Part shown: piece after piece, positions 23,086 through 33,660 of the stretch
How the letters are laid out: each line of letters starts with the position of its first letter
Position numbering within the stretch: the first letter of the stretch is position 1
NCBI GenBank assembly: GCA_014529385.2
Contig: CM043947.1
Span: 127,284,891-127,348,890 of the forward strand
Reading direction: 5' to 3'
From: Adiantum capillus-veneris
Lineage: Eukaryota > Streptophyta > Polypodiopsida > Polypodiales > Pteridaceae
Length of the DNA stretch: 64,000 nt
Notes under the pieces: generated by a model
What the model was told of the DNA's origin: nothing
The model's database searches: none
The model's input: the letters and a program-made list of their open reading frames with translations, nothing else
Program-made: the position numbers and the translations under genes

Positions 23086-23688
23086 TTCCCAAGCTTTAGA
23101 GGAGTGCCAGAATGAGTTCTGATCTGTATAGTGTATAAGTTATTGAGAAGCAATAGGAAGGAATACTATTAGTTTGTGTTGAAGGCAAGGTGCAGCATTT
23201 GTACATGTATAAGTGTTGTAAAATATATAAGTTATTGCTACATGGTTTGTATTTGTTGATTTTTGATAGAAGTATTAGACATGGAAGTTTATAGGAGGTG
23301 AGCTTGAAGAATTGTTGATGAATGGTATTGTGGTAGCGTAGCTGGTTGCTGGAATGGATTGTCTATTTCTCTTGATGTTATTGCAAGAGATGTAGGTAAT
23401 GTGGACGGACCAGTATCTTGATAAGTCGTTGAGCTACAGTACATGTAGCGGTTGAACCCTAGAATTTGAAATTTGAATGATGTTGTTGTAGAAAAAATTA
23501 TAGAACATAAGTTAAACAGAACATAACTTTTTAAAAATTTTCTCAGAGACAATAGAGAAAGATAACTTAATTAAAAATTATCACAGATATTAGGGAAAAC
23601 AAGACTCTTGAGAAGAAGTAGTTTAATACACAAGAGAGACCTAAATGAGAGATATTACCCTAGAACAAAAATTGAATTTCATTCCACG
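23086..23688. other. no gene recognised
   Basis: AT-rich, with no supported frame. It may include the 3' end of the Helitron on the minus strand, but I could not find a convincing CTRR terminus with a hairpin. Confidence 0.35.
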
Positions 23689-23958
23689 CTATATCTTTCT
23701 ACGGTGTTTTAAATAATAGTATTTCTTGCAGTTTGGAAAATGTCCTTTCAAATTATTGTATCCTTTGGTGGAAGTTGCATCTCGAGCAATTATCTCTTGT
23801 GCTTCTAGTGCAATCGCAGTGCTCCTATCATGTGTATTCTGCAGTACACGAAACTCGAAGTTTTGACAAAATGATGGAAAGGACGACACATCATGTTTCA
23901 TCCGTTTTGGTGGATTTGTCATGTGTGCTCTTTTCCTAGCTTCAAAATTGGATGTCAT
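23689..23958 (-). pseudogene. possible RPA-like OB fold of the Helitron
   Basis: An 89-residue frame with NFEFRVLQ, DRSTAIALEAQEIIARDA and HFPNCKKYYYLK. This spacing resembles the single-stranded-DNA-binding RPA1-type OB folds carried by many plant Helitrons. No zinc ribbon is visible. The identification rests on context (same strand, downstream of the helicase) as much as on sequence. It could be unrelated. Confidence 0.3.
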
Positions 23959-25050
23959 GCCTATATAAACACTGTTATTGATTTTGCATCTAGTAGAGTA
24001 TACTATGTAGCTCTCTTTGCCTGTCGTTGTCTTTTTGAAGCTGGAGCAGCGTCGGAATGGACTGCTTCCTCTTGTGAAGTTGTTATATTGTTGGGGATCT
24101 CCTTGTTGGTATCCTTGTCGTTGTCTTTCACTGTAGTGGTGTGTTCAATTAGTATTTAATCACATAATTATACTCTTAAAGGGGTACAGATGCTTACCAT
24201 ATAGCGGTTCAAGCTTTCGAAATGGATCGGTTGTTTGACCAAACCGGCCATCAAAAAGGTCTTATATTAAAATGCCATGTGAATTTATCATCAATTAAGA
24301 TTGCTCTCTCACTCCCTTTGAATTCATTTCCAAACTCTTTGACCATGTTGGAAAGTGCATGGCTTGTTGTATTCTTGTCGAGGACGACCAATTTATCAAG
24401 GGCAATTTTGTAACCGTAATGAAGCATCTCGATTGCGTAGGTGGTGATTCCATCAGTCTTTGTGTTCAGTATTTCATCAGCAAAAAAAGATAGATGTTGT
24501 AGGAGCAACCAAATTTGTTAATGTTTAGTGTTTGTAAGACAAGAATATGAAGAGTTCGAAGTACTTGTTGCCAACTTTAGCTTGCTATTTCTATATTCTT
24601 TGTTCCGGTTGCTGCATATATTGATGTATGAGTGGAGGAAGTCGTGCAGAACCCTTTAATGAATGCACTTGGGGCCTCGCCAGCCATATTTGCTAGTCGC
24701 ATTTGATTTGAAGTTGGGTATACGGAAGAACTGTTTTTTGGTTTTGAGGTAGTTGCGATGTTGACGAACCTGTCAAACATCTGAATGATAGAGAAATATC
24801 ACGGCTGAGTCTTCTAAATATTGAATGGCATAAAATGTAGCTACAAAATAGATGAATGCAAGGAGTGGTTACTTGGTCGGTGTCCATGAGATGCTGGAGG
24901 TTGTTACTTGATGTGAAGGAAATTGCATTCAAGAAAATTGCCGTCAAAGAATTGATTGTATAGTTTATGCATCGAATGAGATGAAAGACCCAAAGAAGTA
25001 GAGGACTTGTTTGTCAAAATGAGGAAGTGTCTTACCATTGGGGGAGTGAT
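23959..25050 (-). other. Helitron 3' region, no domain recognised
   Basis: Minus-strand frames at 24947-24577 and 24508-24251 (with CTTSSTHTSIYAATGT and LDKLVVLDKNTTSHALSNMV) look protein-like and follow the helicase, so they may be decayed Helitron coding sequence. I cannot assign a domain. Confidence 0.3.
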
Positions 25051-26240
25051 TTACTGGCCGGCCAAAACATCCTCGGGGTTGGAATGTTCAATATTTTGAG
25101 ATGACGTCTTTCTGTCACACGAGAGAACGTGACATATGCCAATCCTGGGGTGAAAGCTTGTTTTATAATGAGGATGGATTTCTTTGATTATCATTTCTCC
25201 TTGATATTTGTATCCAATGATTGCGTACGCGAGTGACAAAGGGAATGTGCTTTTGTGGAACCATTTGCAGTTGATTGCCCTTGTAGCATGCTTAGTCCTT
25301 CGTATTATCATGGTGGCACCAGTGGAAAGTAACATTACTTCTATAGCCACAATTTGACATGTGCAGTTGTTTGAATAAGAAAGTGTACGAGAAGTGGAGC
25401 CGTTCGCGGCACCTATAGCCAAGTTAATGTTCTCTATAATCATACATCTAGCCCCAACTGCAGTATTGTCCATCTCATGGAATGCCTTGTCTTGGAGCCA
25501 TTCCTGTAGTAATGGCTCGTTGAGAGCATTGGTCTTTAGTGGAATGGCAACAATATCGGATGCCGAGAAGGACTTTTGTAGAATCAAGTTGTTGTACTTA
25601 TATACATCCTCCCTATGAGTACATATCAGTGTAGTAGCATCATTGATTACTCTTAGGTGTTCAGTTTCATTAATTACACATTGTGAAAGCATTTCTGCTA
25701 TCTATTGTTCTGTTGGTTCCATGAAACGGATCGTATCCAAGAATTGGACATAAACGGGGTCTACGGCATGGCAAACTGAGAAGGTCATATTGTGGGTAGT
25801 GGATGCAGCAATGTAAGCTGAGTTTTGTATGTTGCAAACATGGCATAATGGCTCCTAGTGATGGCACACAGGAGGAAGTTGCGCCAAATCCCCAAAAAGC
25901 AAGATGAGCTTCTGACTGAATGGATCAAGAAGTGTTCCATTGCTGATGTTAACTATCTGGTGAACGACCATATTGAAGATTGTGCTCGTTAGCATTGATA
26001 TCTCGTCTATGATAGTGACGTTGGCACCATGTATGGCGACAAATCTTTCATTTGTGGGATGAATTGCTTGTGGAAAATGCTGTTTGGAACAAGGAATCCT
26101 AAATTGATAGTGGATTGTAGTTGCCAGGCTGCTAAGGTGGGCAGTCGTTGCTCCAGTTGATGCAGTGAGCATAATGGTCTTGTTATTTTTTATGAAGCTT
26201 GAGGTGAATAATTTTATGAGTAATGTTTTTCCACATCCTA
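25051..26240 (-). pseudogene. Helitron PIF1-type helicase domain
   Basis: PIF1-family superfamily 1 helicase fused to Rep in Helitrons. Seen in order: Walker A GCGKTLLIKLF (26238-26206), motif Ia MLTASTGATTAHLS (26172), Walker B VTIIDEISML (about 26016), motif III LILLFGDLAQLPPV (about 25900), then after breaks NDATTLICTHREDV, GARCMIIENINLAIGAANG (about 25460) and FPLSLAYAIIGYKYQGEMI (about 25240). The last has YKYQG in place of the usual HKSQG of motif VI. A frame break lies just before Walker A, a stop ends the frame at 25855, and a gap separates the two halves. Only this 1.2-kb part keeps most motifs in readable order. Confidence 0.82.
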
Positions 26241-26545
26241 AACGCCTGTAATGGCATGGAGGCCATTACTTAGGCTTGATATACAATCAAAGATTGCTTG
26301 TTGTTGTGAGGTCAGAACAACATTGTTGGTCTCAGCGAACTCCTGCAGTAGCTTCAACACTCTAGCACGACTTTGAGATACTCCTGGTTCGACTGTTTCA
26401 TTCACCGTACAAGTGAGTGGATCTTCACGATTGAGGATGAACTTTTATTTTATGAGGTTTAAAGTGTGTCCTGTATTTTCAGAGACGAGCATATTGCATT
26501 GGGTGTGCTCATTTATATACATCTCCAAGTCTTCATCATCAAGAA

Positions 26546-27875
26546 TCATCCCACGGATTTTGCACTCCGGGAAGTAAGAAGACGGTGTGTTGGTTGGTGA
26601 TAGTAGCTCATCTCATTCCTAAAGGGAAGTTTTTGCAATAACACATTGAAGAATAATCCCTCTGTGTGATGGACATGATCATATTCTGTAAATCTGACGA
26701 GGCATTGATTCTCTATGATGCTGTTGTTGTACGCATCATGAAAACTCACTACAAAAGTATGCTTCTGCGACTTTAGGCTTTTGTACCTTCTATGGTAGTC
26801 ATAGAATGTAATATTTTCAAGATGAAATGGCCTTGCATAATATAAATCAATTGGATGCATGACTATAGTTTGGTTGCGAGATAGCAACCTTTTCCATAGT
26901 GATGGTGGAGAGGAGTCGATGTATTCAACCGGTTCACTCCTTGTGATGATTGATATCCTCAAACAGGTTATTGATGCCTCTGTTGTAGATAGTGGCTTTG
27001 ACAATACAGAGGCTGCAATTAGTTGAAGCTTTACTTTTTCCAAGCCGTGAAGTCCAAGCCTTGATGCATCACCTGTGGAAAGATTCAGTTTCCCAAGGGG
27101 TTCTAGTTTCATTGCATACTTGAGAAGGTAACATGATATAGATGAATTTGTGACTCTTTCAATATTCATGTGTGCCTTTCATAGGAGCAAGACTGTGGGA
27201 TGGTACGGGACAACATTTCGATGGTCATACCTAGGACGGTAATAAAGCCATCTAGCGGTACAGGCATCCATAGTTGAAATTGTGCTATATTGTGGTTCAA
27301 ACGAGAAGCCGTATTTGCACACTCTAGCTGATCCCATGACTCTGCAAGAGTCTCTGCATATGTGTATTTTTTTTGTGATGACGAGGTTCTGCAGCTTAGT
27401 GGTGAAGATGTCTTATGATTCTGCTGGTATGTATGCAGCAATCTCGTTAGTAACTCGGCACAAATCTTCGTTAGAGATCCATAGTATGATATGTGCATGC
27501 AATGAGCCTCAATTTTTCACTTTGTACCGCACCATGTGATGCTCTACATGGCCAAGTATGTTGCTTCCATTGATGATGAATTTATTCAGAATAGTGTGCA
27601 AGCGGAGGTGAAATAGTGTTGCACACTCAACAGGGCAATCGTTCCACTTGAAGTCTTGGTTGTATCCTTGAGCAAGTTTTTCAATTGTGATGACTTCTTG
27701 CCATCTTGTTTGGGAAACCTCATCAGCAGTGAATGTCAAGAACAGATGTCGTAGTCCCCATGTGTCCACCATTGTTATGAGGTCTCTCAAGTTTTTTCGA
27801 TGACATGATGGAGTCCCTAGCATTGTGGCTGGGAGATTGTATCAAATAGTATGATGTATTGCATCATGTGTAGAT
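26546..27875 (-). pseudogene. Helitron Rep (HUH endonuclease) domain
   Basis: Rep nicks and rejoins DNA during rolling-circle transposition. Conserved blocks: GTPSCHRKNLRDLITMVD and HLFLTFTADE (Helitron-like N domain, 27810-27715), the HUH metal site LHAHIILWI (27502-27476), CKYGFSF (27322), RNVVPYHPTVLLL (27225-27187), HMNIERV and CYLLKYAMK (about 27175-27105), where Helitron Rep carries its catalytic tyrosines. A TGA at 27511-27509 lies just before the HUH site where arginine is usual, and a TAA and TGA follow. The frame from 27169 to 26546 is open but without a named domain. Its 5' part lies beyond Copia-C. Confidence 0.83.
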
Positions 27876-28197
27876 TGTTGAGATGTCGAGCTCTACATCT
27901 TGAGCTCGCATCCACTACGGGTCTTGGCCGCTTATGACATTTACTCACTGGCGCATTAGGTGACCGACACGGAGGATCTCTGCCAGTGATTCTACAGCTG
28001 GACTACACTTATAGTGCCAGCCTAGTACGCTTCTAGCGAGTTCACACTTAGTGACCGCATGTACATATGTTGTACTTTTCAGTTTTAGCACTAAGTCATT
28101 TTGTACTCTCTTTTCTGTGAAGAAGAAGAAGAAGCTTTCCATCTCTGTGTGCTTTGTGCTTGTCTTGTGTAGCTCTCTTGCATCCTCATTCTTTACA
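27876..28197 (+). repeat. Copia-C 5' LTR
   Basis: 322 bp, starting tgttgagatgtcgag and ending cattctttaca. It carries the palindromic word gagctctacatcttgagctc near its start and a GAA triplet run near its end. About 98% identical by eye to 32431-32752. Confidence 0.97.
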
Positions 28198-28209
28198 TGG
28201 TATCAGAGC
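28198..28209 (+). other. Copia-C primer binding site
   Basis: TGGTATCAGAGC, complementary to initiator tRNA-Met, directly abutting the LTR. Confidence 0.95.
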
Positions 28210-28468
28210 CTAGTGCAGGCAAGAGAGGCTAAGAGAGCAAGAGCATCACAATCCCTTCATTCGCAATCCACGACCAGATGCGTACAAGTTTCTGTAGAGG
28301 TCTCCAAAGTGCAGTACACAGAGATTTACTGTACAAGTACAGTGGTTGTATGTACGCTTGATTGTGGACACTCGTTGAGTGTAGAAAGCGTTACAGGTAC
28401 CACGATAGCAGGTTTAGCAGATTTGCAGGTTTTTGCAGATTGCAGCTATTTTGTCTTAGTGCTTCAAG

Positions 28469-29404
28469 ATGTCTGACGGTTTCAGTCAGATTGTTACTGA
28501 GAAGCTTGAGAAAAATAACTACCCTGCATGGAAGTTCAAAATAACTAATTTCCTAAAAGGAAAAGGTTATTGGGACTATGTAGAAGGAGACAATGAAAAG
28601 GAACCAGAGATTCCCGAGGCAAATACTACAGCAGAACAAAGGAAAGCTTTGAGGGACTGGCAACAAGGCCAGAGCAAAGTGATGTATTGGCTTTCTATGA
28701 GCATCACAGATGGCATGATGGGCTATCTACAGGATGCTGAAACCCCCGCCATTGTATGGAAAAACTTAGGCAGAGTGTTCGAGGTGAACACCAAGGCCAG
28801 GAAGCTTCAACTAAAGTCGGAGCTAAATCAGGTTAAGAGGAACAACCTCTCAATCAATGATTATGCCTTAAAGATCAAGAGTATCATTGAGGCTCTTGGA
28901 TCTATTAAAGTCTCAGTGGAAGACGATGACATTGTCCGTGCATGCTTGGATGGTCTAGGAGATGAGTATGTACATTTCAGGTCTTCCATGAATACAAGAG
29001 ACGACATCCCCGTGTTCCAAGATTTGATTTCTATGCTTATTCTTGAGGAGAAGAACCTTGACACATCTTCTTCTCATGGAAGAAATAATTTTGAACAGGC
29101 CTTCTATTCTAACTCCAACAGAGGTAGAGGTAGAGGTCGTGGTCGAGGCCCAAGGGGTTGCAGGTGCCAATTTCTGGAAAGTCTCAAGGCAGGGGGAGTC
29201 AAAGAGGTCGTGGTGCAGGATCAAGCAGGCAGCAACATACTCGAGATAGAAGAGAATGTTGGACTTGTGGTGAAAGAGGTCACATGTCACGTGACTGTCC
29301 AAAGGGAAAAGCAAGTGGAAAGAGAGAACATGGCAACTATGCATCTACTAGCAGAGATGCAGATGACATCAAAAACGAGCGCATGTTTGTTATGCAGCAT
29401 GTAA
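28469..29404 (+). CDS. Copia-C gag (frameshifted near its end)
   Basis: The start ATG at 28469 gives MSDGFSQIVTEKLEKNNYPA with the expected LxxxNYPAWKF opening of copia gag, then KGYWDYVEG and the helical UBN2-like domain (RKLQLKSELNQVKRNN, YALKIKSIIEALGS, CLDGLGDEYVHF). A Gly/Arg-rich tract (29110-29155) precedes the zinc knuckle. The knuckle itself (CWTCGERGHMSRDC) is read in the next frame, so a one-base indel near 29140-29165 broke a single gag-pol frame, and residues after about 228 are out of frame. A programmed shift is possible but no slippery site is obvious. Gag forms the element's particle. Confidence 0.85.
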   Translation: MSDGFSQIVTEKLEKNNYPAWKFKITNFLKGKGYWDYVEGDNEKEPEIPEANTTAEQRKALRDWQQGQSKVMYWLSMSITDGMMGYLQDAETPAIVWKNLGRVFEVNTKARKLQLKSELNQVKRNNLSINDYALKIKSIIEALGSIKVSVEDDDIVRACLDGLGDEYVHFRSSMNTRDDIPVFQDLISMLILEEKNLDTSSSHGRNNFEQAFYSNSNRGRGRGRGRGPRGCRCQFLESLKAGGVKEVVVQDQAGSNILEIEENVGLVVKEVTCHVTVQREKQVERENMATMHLLAEMQMTSKTSACLLCSM

Positions 29405-32196
29405 TGAATACAATGATTGCAGAGAATTCCACCCAAGATGATGTTTGGTATGTGGATTCAGGTGCCTCTAATCGCATGACGTCTCGTGGAGAGTGGTTTA
29501 GAGATATGCGCAAACCAGATGTGTCAGGCTATGTGCAGACAGGAGATGACACAGCTCACCCCATTGCTCATGTAGGGGACATACCTCTAAATACGAAGAG
29601 TGGGAAATCAAAGTACTTAGCAGACGTACTTCATGTCCCAAACATTACAAAGAATATTGTTTCTGTTGGACAAATGGTTGAGCAGGGTTTGCAGGTTCAC
29701 TTCAATCCAAATGGCTGTTATGTAGAAGATTTCCAGAATGGTTGTAAGCTGATCACAGAGGGCAAATGTGTGGGCAGAATGTTTACGCTGAATGTAGACA
29801 TGCCTGAGGTAAAAGCTGCATTATTTGCACAGGGCACAGGTGTTGTGGCTGATGTTGACATTTGGCACAAACGCATTGGCCATGTCAATGAGCAGAGATT
29901 GCGCAGCATGCAATCAAAACAGATTGTAAAAGGTTTTTCCAAATTCAAGGTGGATGGAATGCATAAAGTGTGTGCAGCATGCCAGTTTGGAAAACAGTCA
30001 AAGGGCTCATTTCTACATGAGCGCAATGTATGTAAAAAGCCACTTGAGGTGGTGCACACAGATGTTTGGGGTCCAACCGATACTGCAAGTATACATGGTT
30101 GCAGGTATTATGTCTCTTTCATTGATGACCATACAAGGAAAGTATGGGTCTACTTCATGCGTAACAAAAGTGAAGTGTTTGGTCACTTTCAGGACTTCAA
30201 AGTCATGATTGAGAAGGAGACAGATATGCAAATCAAGACATTGAGGTCAGATGGAGGGGGAGAGTACTTCTCCAATGATTTTTCAGATTTTTTGCGAATG
30301 CATGGTATACGCAGGCAGTTTACATGCAGATATACTCCACAGCAGAATGGGGTCGCAGAAAGGAAAAACGGGCACATTGCAGAGGTTGCACGTGCATTGA
30401 TGAATGAGAAGAACATGCCTCATCATTTTTGGGCTGAAGCTGTAAATACAACTGTGTACATTATGAACAGGACACCTACAGCTGTGGTGCATGATGTAAC
30501 GCCTGAGGAAAAGTTTACAAGTACAAAGCCTGATTTGGCACACTTGAAAGTGTTTGGCTGCATAGCTTACGTGCATGTACCAGATGAGTTGCGTAGGAAA
30601 TTGGATCCTAAATCAGAGAAATGTATTCTTGTGGGATATTCCCTTGAACAAAAGGGGTACAGGTGCTACAATCCTACTACACGAGAATTACGAGTGAGCA
30701 GAGATGTAGTCTTTGATGAGATGAGCAGCTGGTACAGTAATGAACATGGCACTATTGGGGCTGATGTAAAAGATGATGTGGTTGTACAAAATGTGAGGCC
30801 AGAGTCACAGGTTTTGAGTGGACCACAAGAGTCCTCTTCTCGTGGCTCTGTTGAGAAGCCATGGAATGGTAGACTACGTACGCAGGTTACTCCACCAGCA
30901 GGTACAGGGAATGTATCACGAAAAGGAAAGGAAAAGGTTGATGAACCTCCCTTTATGGCTGATGCATCATCGGGTTTTTCACATGTAGACATGGATTCAG
31001 ATAGTTCTGAACAAAGTCTTGATGAGGAATTTGGAATTCCGGCTGTCAGGACACCTGGTGTAAGGAAAGTACAAGAAGATGCTAGAGGGCAAAGGAGTGA
31101 CCCAGGACCGCGCAGATCTAACCGAGTCAGAAATCCAGTTCAGAAATTGACTTATGATGGGCATCTAGCGCATCACCAAGCCTACATGGCTAAGGTGATA
31201 CAGGATGTGGAGCCCACATGTTTTGAAGATGCAGTTGGAAATGTGCATTGGGATGATGCAATGAATGAAGAGATGGCTGCATTGGAAGCAAATGACACAT
31301 GGGAGTTGGTGCCATTGCCAAGTGGCAAGAAAGCTATTGGCAGTAAATGGGTGTATAAAACCAAGCATAAGGCTGATGGTAACATTGAGCGTCACAAGGC
31401 AAGGCTGGTCGCAAAGGGTTATGCACAGACGTATGGCATAGACTATGAGGAGACCTTTGCTCCAGTGGCAAAGATGACGACTGTGAGAGCTGTCATAGCA
31501 GTGGCTGCATCTAGAGGATGGATTATGCATCAAATGGATGTAAAGAATGCCTTCTTGAATGGTGAGTTGCAAGAGGAAGTGTATATGGATCAGCCACCTG
31601 GTTATGTCGATCCAGGTTACCCAGATTATGTATGCAAACTTCTCAAAGCTTTGTATGGTTTGAAGCAGGGCTCTAGAGCATGGTATGACAGGATTGCCAA
31701 GTATCTTGTCAGTATTGGGTTTAGGAGAGCTCATGCTGATCATTCACTCTATGTTCGTGAGAGTGATGTGGGAATTGTGGTCATTACCATATATGTAGAT
31801 GACCTTATTATTGTGGGTGACAATGCTATGGAGATTGACCATGTGAAGGGTCTTCTCAAACAAGAGTTTGAAATGAAAGATTTGGGCGAGTTGCGCTACT
31901 TTCTTGGCATTGAGGTGATCAAGACTCCAGAGAGTGTATGGCTGTCACAAAGACAATATGCTTTGGACATGTTGTCAAAGTATGGTATGGCTAATTGTAA
32001 GCCAATTTCTATTCCCTTGGATGTGAATGCAAAGTTGAGTGCAGAGAAGGGTGATGTTGTTGAGGATGTCAACATGTACAGGAAGATTGTGGGTAGTCTA
32101 ATCTACTTGGCTATCACGAGGCCAGACTTGAGCTACATAGTAGGCTTGGAGAGTGCAGGGAGTGCAGGTGGACCAGCAGATTGTCATCCATTGTGA
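29158..32196 (+). CDS. Copia-C pol: zinc knuckle, protease, integrase, reverse transcriptase
   Basis: A 1012-residue open frame. Zinc knuckle CWTCGERGHMSRDC (about residue 36). Protease VWYVDSGASNRMTS (about 96). Integrase: HKRIGHVNEQRL and CAACQFGKQ zinc region (about 237-282), HTDVWGPTD, RSDGGGEYFSND and NGVAERKNG giving the D, D, E triad, then the FGCIAYVHVPDELRRKLDPKS block. Reverse transcriptase: DDTW-like [71 protein letters not shown] with both aspartates. All these catalytic residues are present. The frame breaks after RPDLSYIVGL at about 32145, where RNase H sequence is deleted. Confidence 0.93.
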   Translation: MQVPISGKSQGRGSQRGRGAGSSRQQHTRDRRECWTCGERGHMSRDCPKGKASGKREHGNYASTSRDADDIKNERMFVMQHVMNTMIAENSTQDDVWYVDSGASNRMTSRGEWFRDMRKPDVSGYVQTGDDTAHPIAHVGDIPLNTKSGKSKYLADVLHVPNITKNIVSVGQMVEQGLQVHFNPNGCYVEDFQNGCKLITEGKCVGRMFTLNVDMPEVKAALFAQGTGVVADVDIWHKRIGHVNEQRLRSMQSKQIVKGFSKFKVDGMHKVCAACQFGKQSKGSFLHERNVCKKPLEVVHTDVWGPTDTASIHGCRYYVSFIDDHTRKVWVYFMRNKSEVFGHFQDFKVMIEKETDMQIKTLRSDGGGEYFSNDFSDFLRMHGIRRQFTCRYTPQQNGVAERKNGHIAEVARALMNEKNMPHHFWAEAVNTTVYIMNRTPTAVVHDVTPEEKFTSTKPDLAHLKVFGCIAYVHVPDELRRKLDPKSEKCILVGYSLEQKGYRCYNPTTRELRVSRDVVFDEMSSWYSNEHGTIGADVKDDVVVQNVRPESQVLSGPQESSSRGSVEKPWNGRLRTQVTPPAGTGNVSRKGKEKVDEPPFMADASSGFSHVDMDSDSSEQSLDEEFGIPAVRTPGVRKVQEDARGQRSDPGPRRSNRVRNPVQKLTYDGHLAHHQAYMAKVIQDVEPTCFEDAVGNVHWDDAMNEEMAALEANDTWELVPLPSGKKAIGSKWVYKTKHKADGNIERHKARLVAKGYAQTYGIDYEETFAPVAKMTTVRAVIAVAASRGWIMHQMDVKNAFLNGELQEEVYMDQPPGYVDPGYPDYVCKLLKALYGLKQGSRAWYDRIAKYLVSIGFRRAHADHSLYVRESDVGIVVITIYVDDLIIVGDNAMEIDHVKGLLKQEFEMKDLGELRYFLGIEVIKTPESVWLSQRQYALDMLSKYGMANCKPISIPLDVNAKLSAEKGDVVEDVNMYRKIVGSLIYLAITRPDLSYIVGLESAGSAGGPADCHPL

Positions 32197-32458
32197 CAAC
32201 CTCAACAGCATGCAGTTGGCTAGGAACCCAGTGTTCCATTCCAGGACCAAGCACATAGAGGTCCATTACCACTACGTTCAAGAGCGAGTGTTGGCGGGCG
32301 ACATCGACTTGGTCTACGTCAGCACAGAGGAGCAGATAGCGGATATCTTTACCAAGGCCCTTGGAGCTGAGAAGCTTCGACGTTTCCGGACTATGCTTGG
32401 ACTCTGCGACATGCAGAGCTCGAGGGGGAGTGTTGAGATGTCGAGCTCTACATCTTGA
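32153..32458 (+). pseudogene. Copia-C RNase H C-terminal remnant
   Basis: The end of RNase H in a different frame: VIHCDNLNSMQLARNPVFHS, RTKHIEVHYHYVQERV, then IADIFTKALG. The N-terminal and central part (the first catalytic residues and the SSxxEAEY block, well over 100 residues) is missing. The junction near 32145-32175 contains two copies of gagtgcagg (ggagagtgcagggagtgcagg), compatible with deletion between short repeats. Without it Copia-C cannot complete reverse transcription unless helped by another copy. Confidence 0.88.
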
Positions 32459-32752
32459 GCTCGCATCCACTACGGGTCTTGGCCGCTTACGACATTTACT
32501 CACTGGCGCGTTAGGTGACCAACACAGAGGATCTCTGCCAGTGATTCTACAGCTGGACTACACTTATAGTGCCAGCCTAGTACGCTTCTAGCGAGTTCAC
32601 ACTTAGTGACCGCATGTACATATGTGCTACTTTTCAGTTTTAGCACTAAGTCATTTTGTACTCTCTTTTCTGTGAAGAAGAAGAAGAAACTTTCCATCTC
32701 TGTGTGCTTTGTGCTTGTCTTGTGTAGCTCTCTTGCATCCTCATTCTTTACA
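32431..32752 (+). repeat. Copia-C 3' LTR
   Basis: 322-bp partner of 27876-28197. The preceding purine tract at 32416-32430 is the polypurine tract. The TAGAT duplication follows at once. Confidence 0.97.
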
Positions 32753-32757
32753 TAGAT

Positions 32758-33660
32758 GCAGCGGTGTGAGTTTGTTTATAGTTATCAATATCCCTTTGCA
32801 AAAATGTACTATTTGTGGAGTTTGCAATCATGATAGCTTGTTTCAATTGGTACATCATGAGCAAATATGGCTTGTACAATGTGTACACAGAGAACAAAAT
32901 TCTGATTCTCATTCTAATGTATTCATTAAAGTCAAATTCTCCTCGGTAGTTTCCTTTTCATGGGAAAGAGGAAAGGGAATATTCTAATGTGATATCATGC
33001 ACTTCAGATTCATGGGTCGGAAGTCCATTGTATTGAAAGCTGACTGTCCGCTCGCTTAGATAAGCGGTATCGCATATTTGTATGGAACCAAACTCATGTT
33101 TATCTTTTGCAGTAAATGCAATTCTCTTCATTGCACTGAACAAATTTTGTAATATGCTAATTTTACACTATGCTTCTGCTTCGTGCATAAGTTCAAATGG
33201 ATCATTCTCCGAGTGGTCCCTTACAATATTCTGTATAGCTGATGCTCATAGAATACAAATAGATGTCCTTTTGTTTGGTTTCTCAGCGATGCACCAGTAC
33301 CTCTTGAGGATTGGGTTGTTCTTTATGTTGTATGCTAGCACTGCAGCTAGTGGTGTGTTTACAAGTAGCGAAGTTGGCCGACACATGTTTTGCTTCGTCG
33401 ACTAGTAGATTAGTGGATTGTCGAGTAACGACCTTCTATCAAGTGGGCCTTTTGTAACCGCAGTTGCTGTTTTTGTGACACTGATTGTGACATCGATGAC
33501 TCTAAGAAGCTGCACAATTAGTTGATTTTTGTTTAGGATGGTTTGTATGTAGTCGGGCTGCAAGATGACAACGCTGCTTGTTCTTGAACTTTTTAGGCAG
33601 GCAGGACAGCAAGTCCAATTCACTTTGAGATTATGCATCACAGTTGTTTGCAATAAGGTT
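32758..33660 (-). pseudogene. Helitron Rep N-terminal part
   Basis: On the minus strand: VNWTCCPACLKS (33620), AVLAYNIKNNPILKRYW, a TAG before CKISILQNLFSAMKRIAF, then SFQYNGLPTHESEVHDITLEY and, after TGA, FNEYIRMRIRILFSVYTLY, KPYLLMMYQLKQAIMIAN. The last block corresponds to the region before the Rep catalytic domain of Helitrons (residues that run YxxYRL...LFQQYLVDxY...IExxRL). The frame heads into Copia-C at 32757 and the Helitron sequence continues at 27870. Stops and indels are frequent. The cysteine pairs upstream may be the Rep zinc-finger region. Confidence 0.6.

Larger units (their letters stand above)
27876..32752 (+). mobile_element. Copia-C, young Ty1/copia retrotransposon inside the Helitron
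   Basis: The best-preserved element here. Two 322-bp LTRs (27876-28197, 32431-32752), both TG...CA, differ at about 7 positions. Perfect target duplication TAGAT lies at 27871-27875 and 32753-32757. Primer site TGGTATCAGAGC directly follows the 5' LTR and a purine tract (gagctcgagggggag) directly precedes the 3' LTR. Gag, protease, integrase and reverse transcriptase are nearly continuous; one frameshift in gag and a deletion in RNase H disable it. It interrupts the Helitron Rep gene. Confidence 0.97.
23689..33660 (-). mobile_element. Helitron (rolling-circle transposon), split by Copia-C
   Basis: A minus-strand autonomous-type Helitron remnant. In order on the minus strand: N-terminal Rep part (33.66-32.76 kb), Copia-C insertion (32752-27876), Rep catalytic region with HUH and tyrosine blocks (27.87-26.55 kb), PIF1-type helicase (26.24-25.05 kb), and a possible RPA-like OB fold (23.96-23.69 kb). 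Helitrons move by rolling-circle replication, with Rep nicking and the helicase unwinding DNA. Terminal TC and CTRR signals were not resolved, so the outer limits are approximate. All parts contain stops or frameshifts. Confidence 0.8.

Noticed and set aside
23086-23688. Helitron 3' terminus (CTRR with hairpin)
   Set aside because: I scanned by eye and found no convincing hairpin followed by CTRR on the minus strand, so the end is left open.
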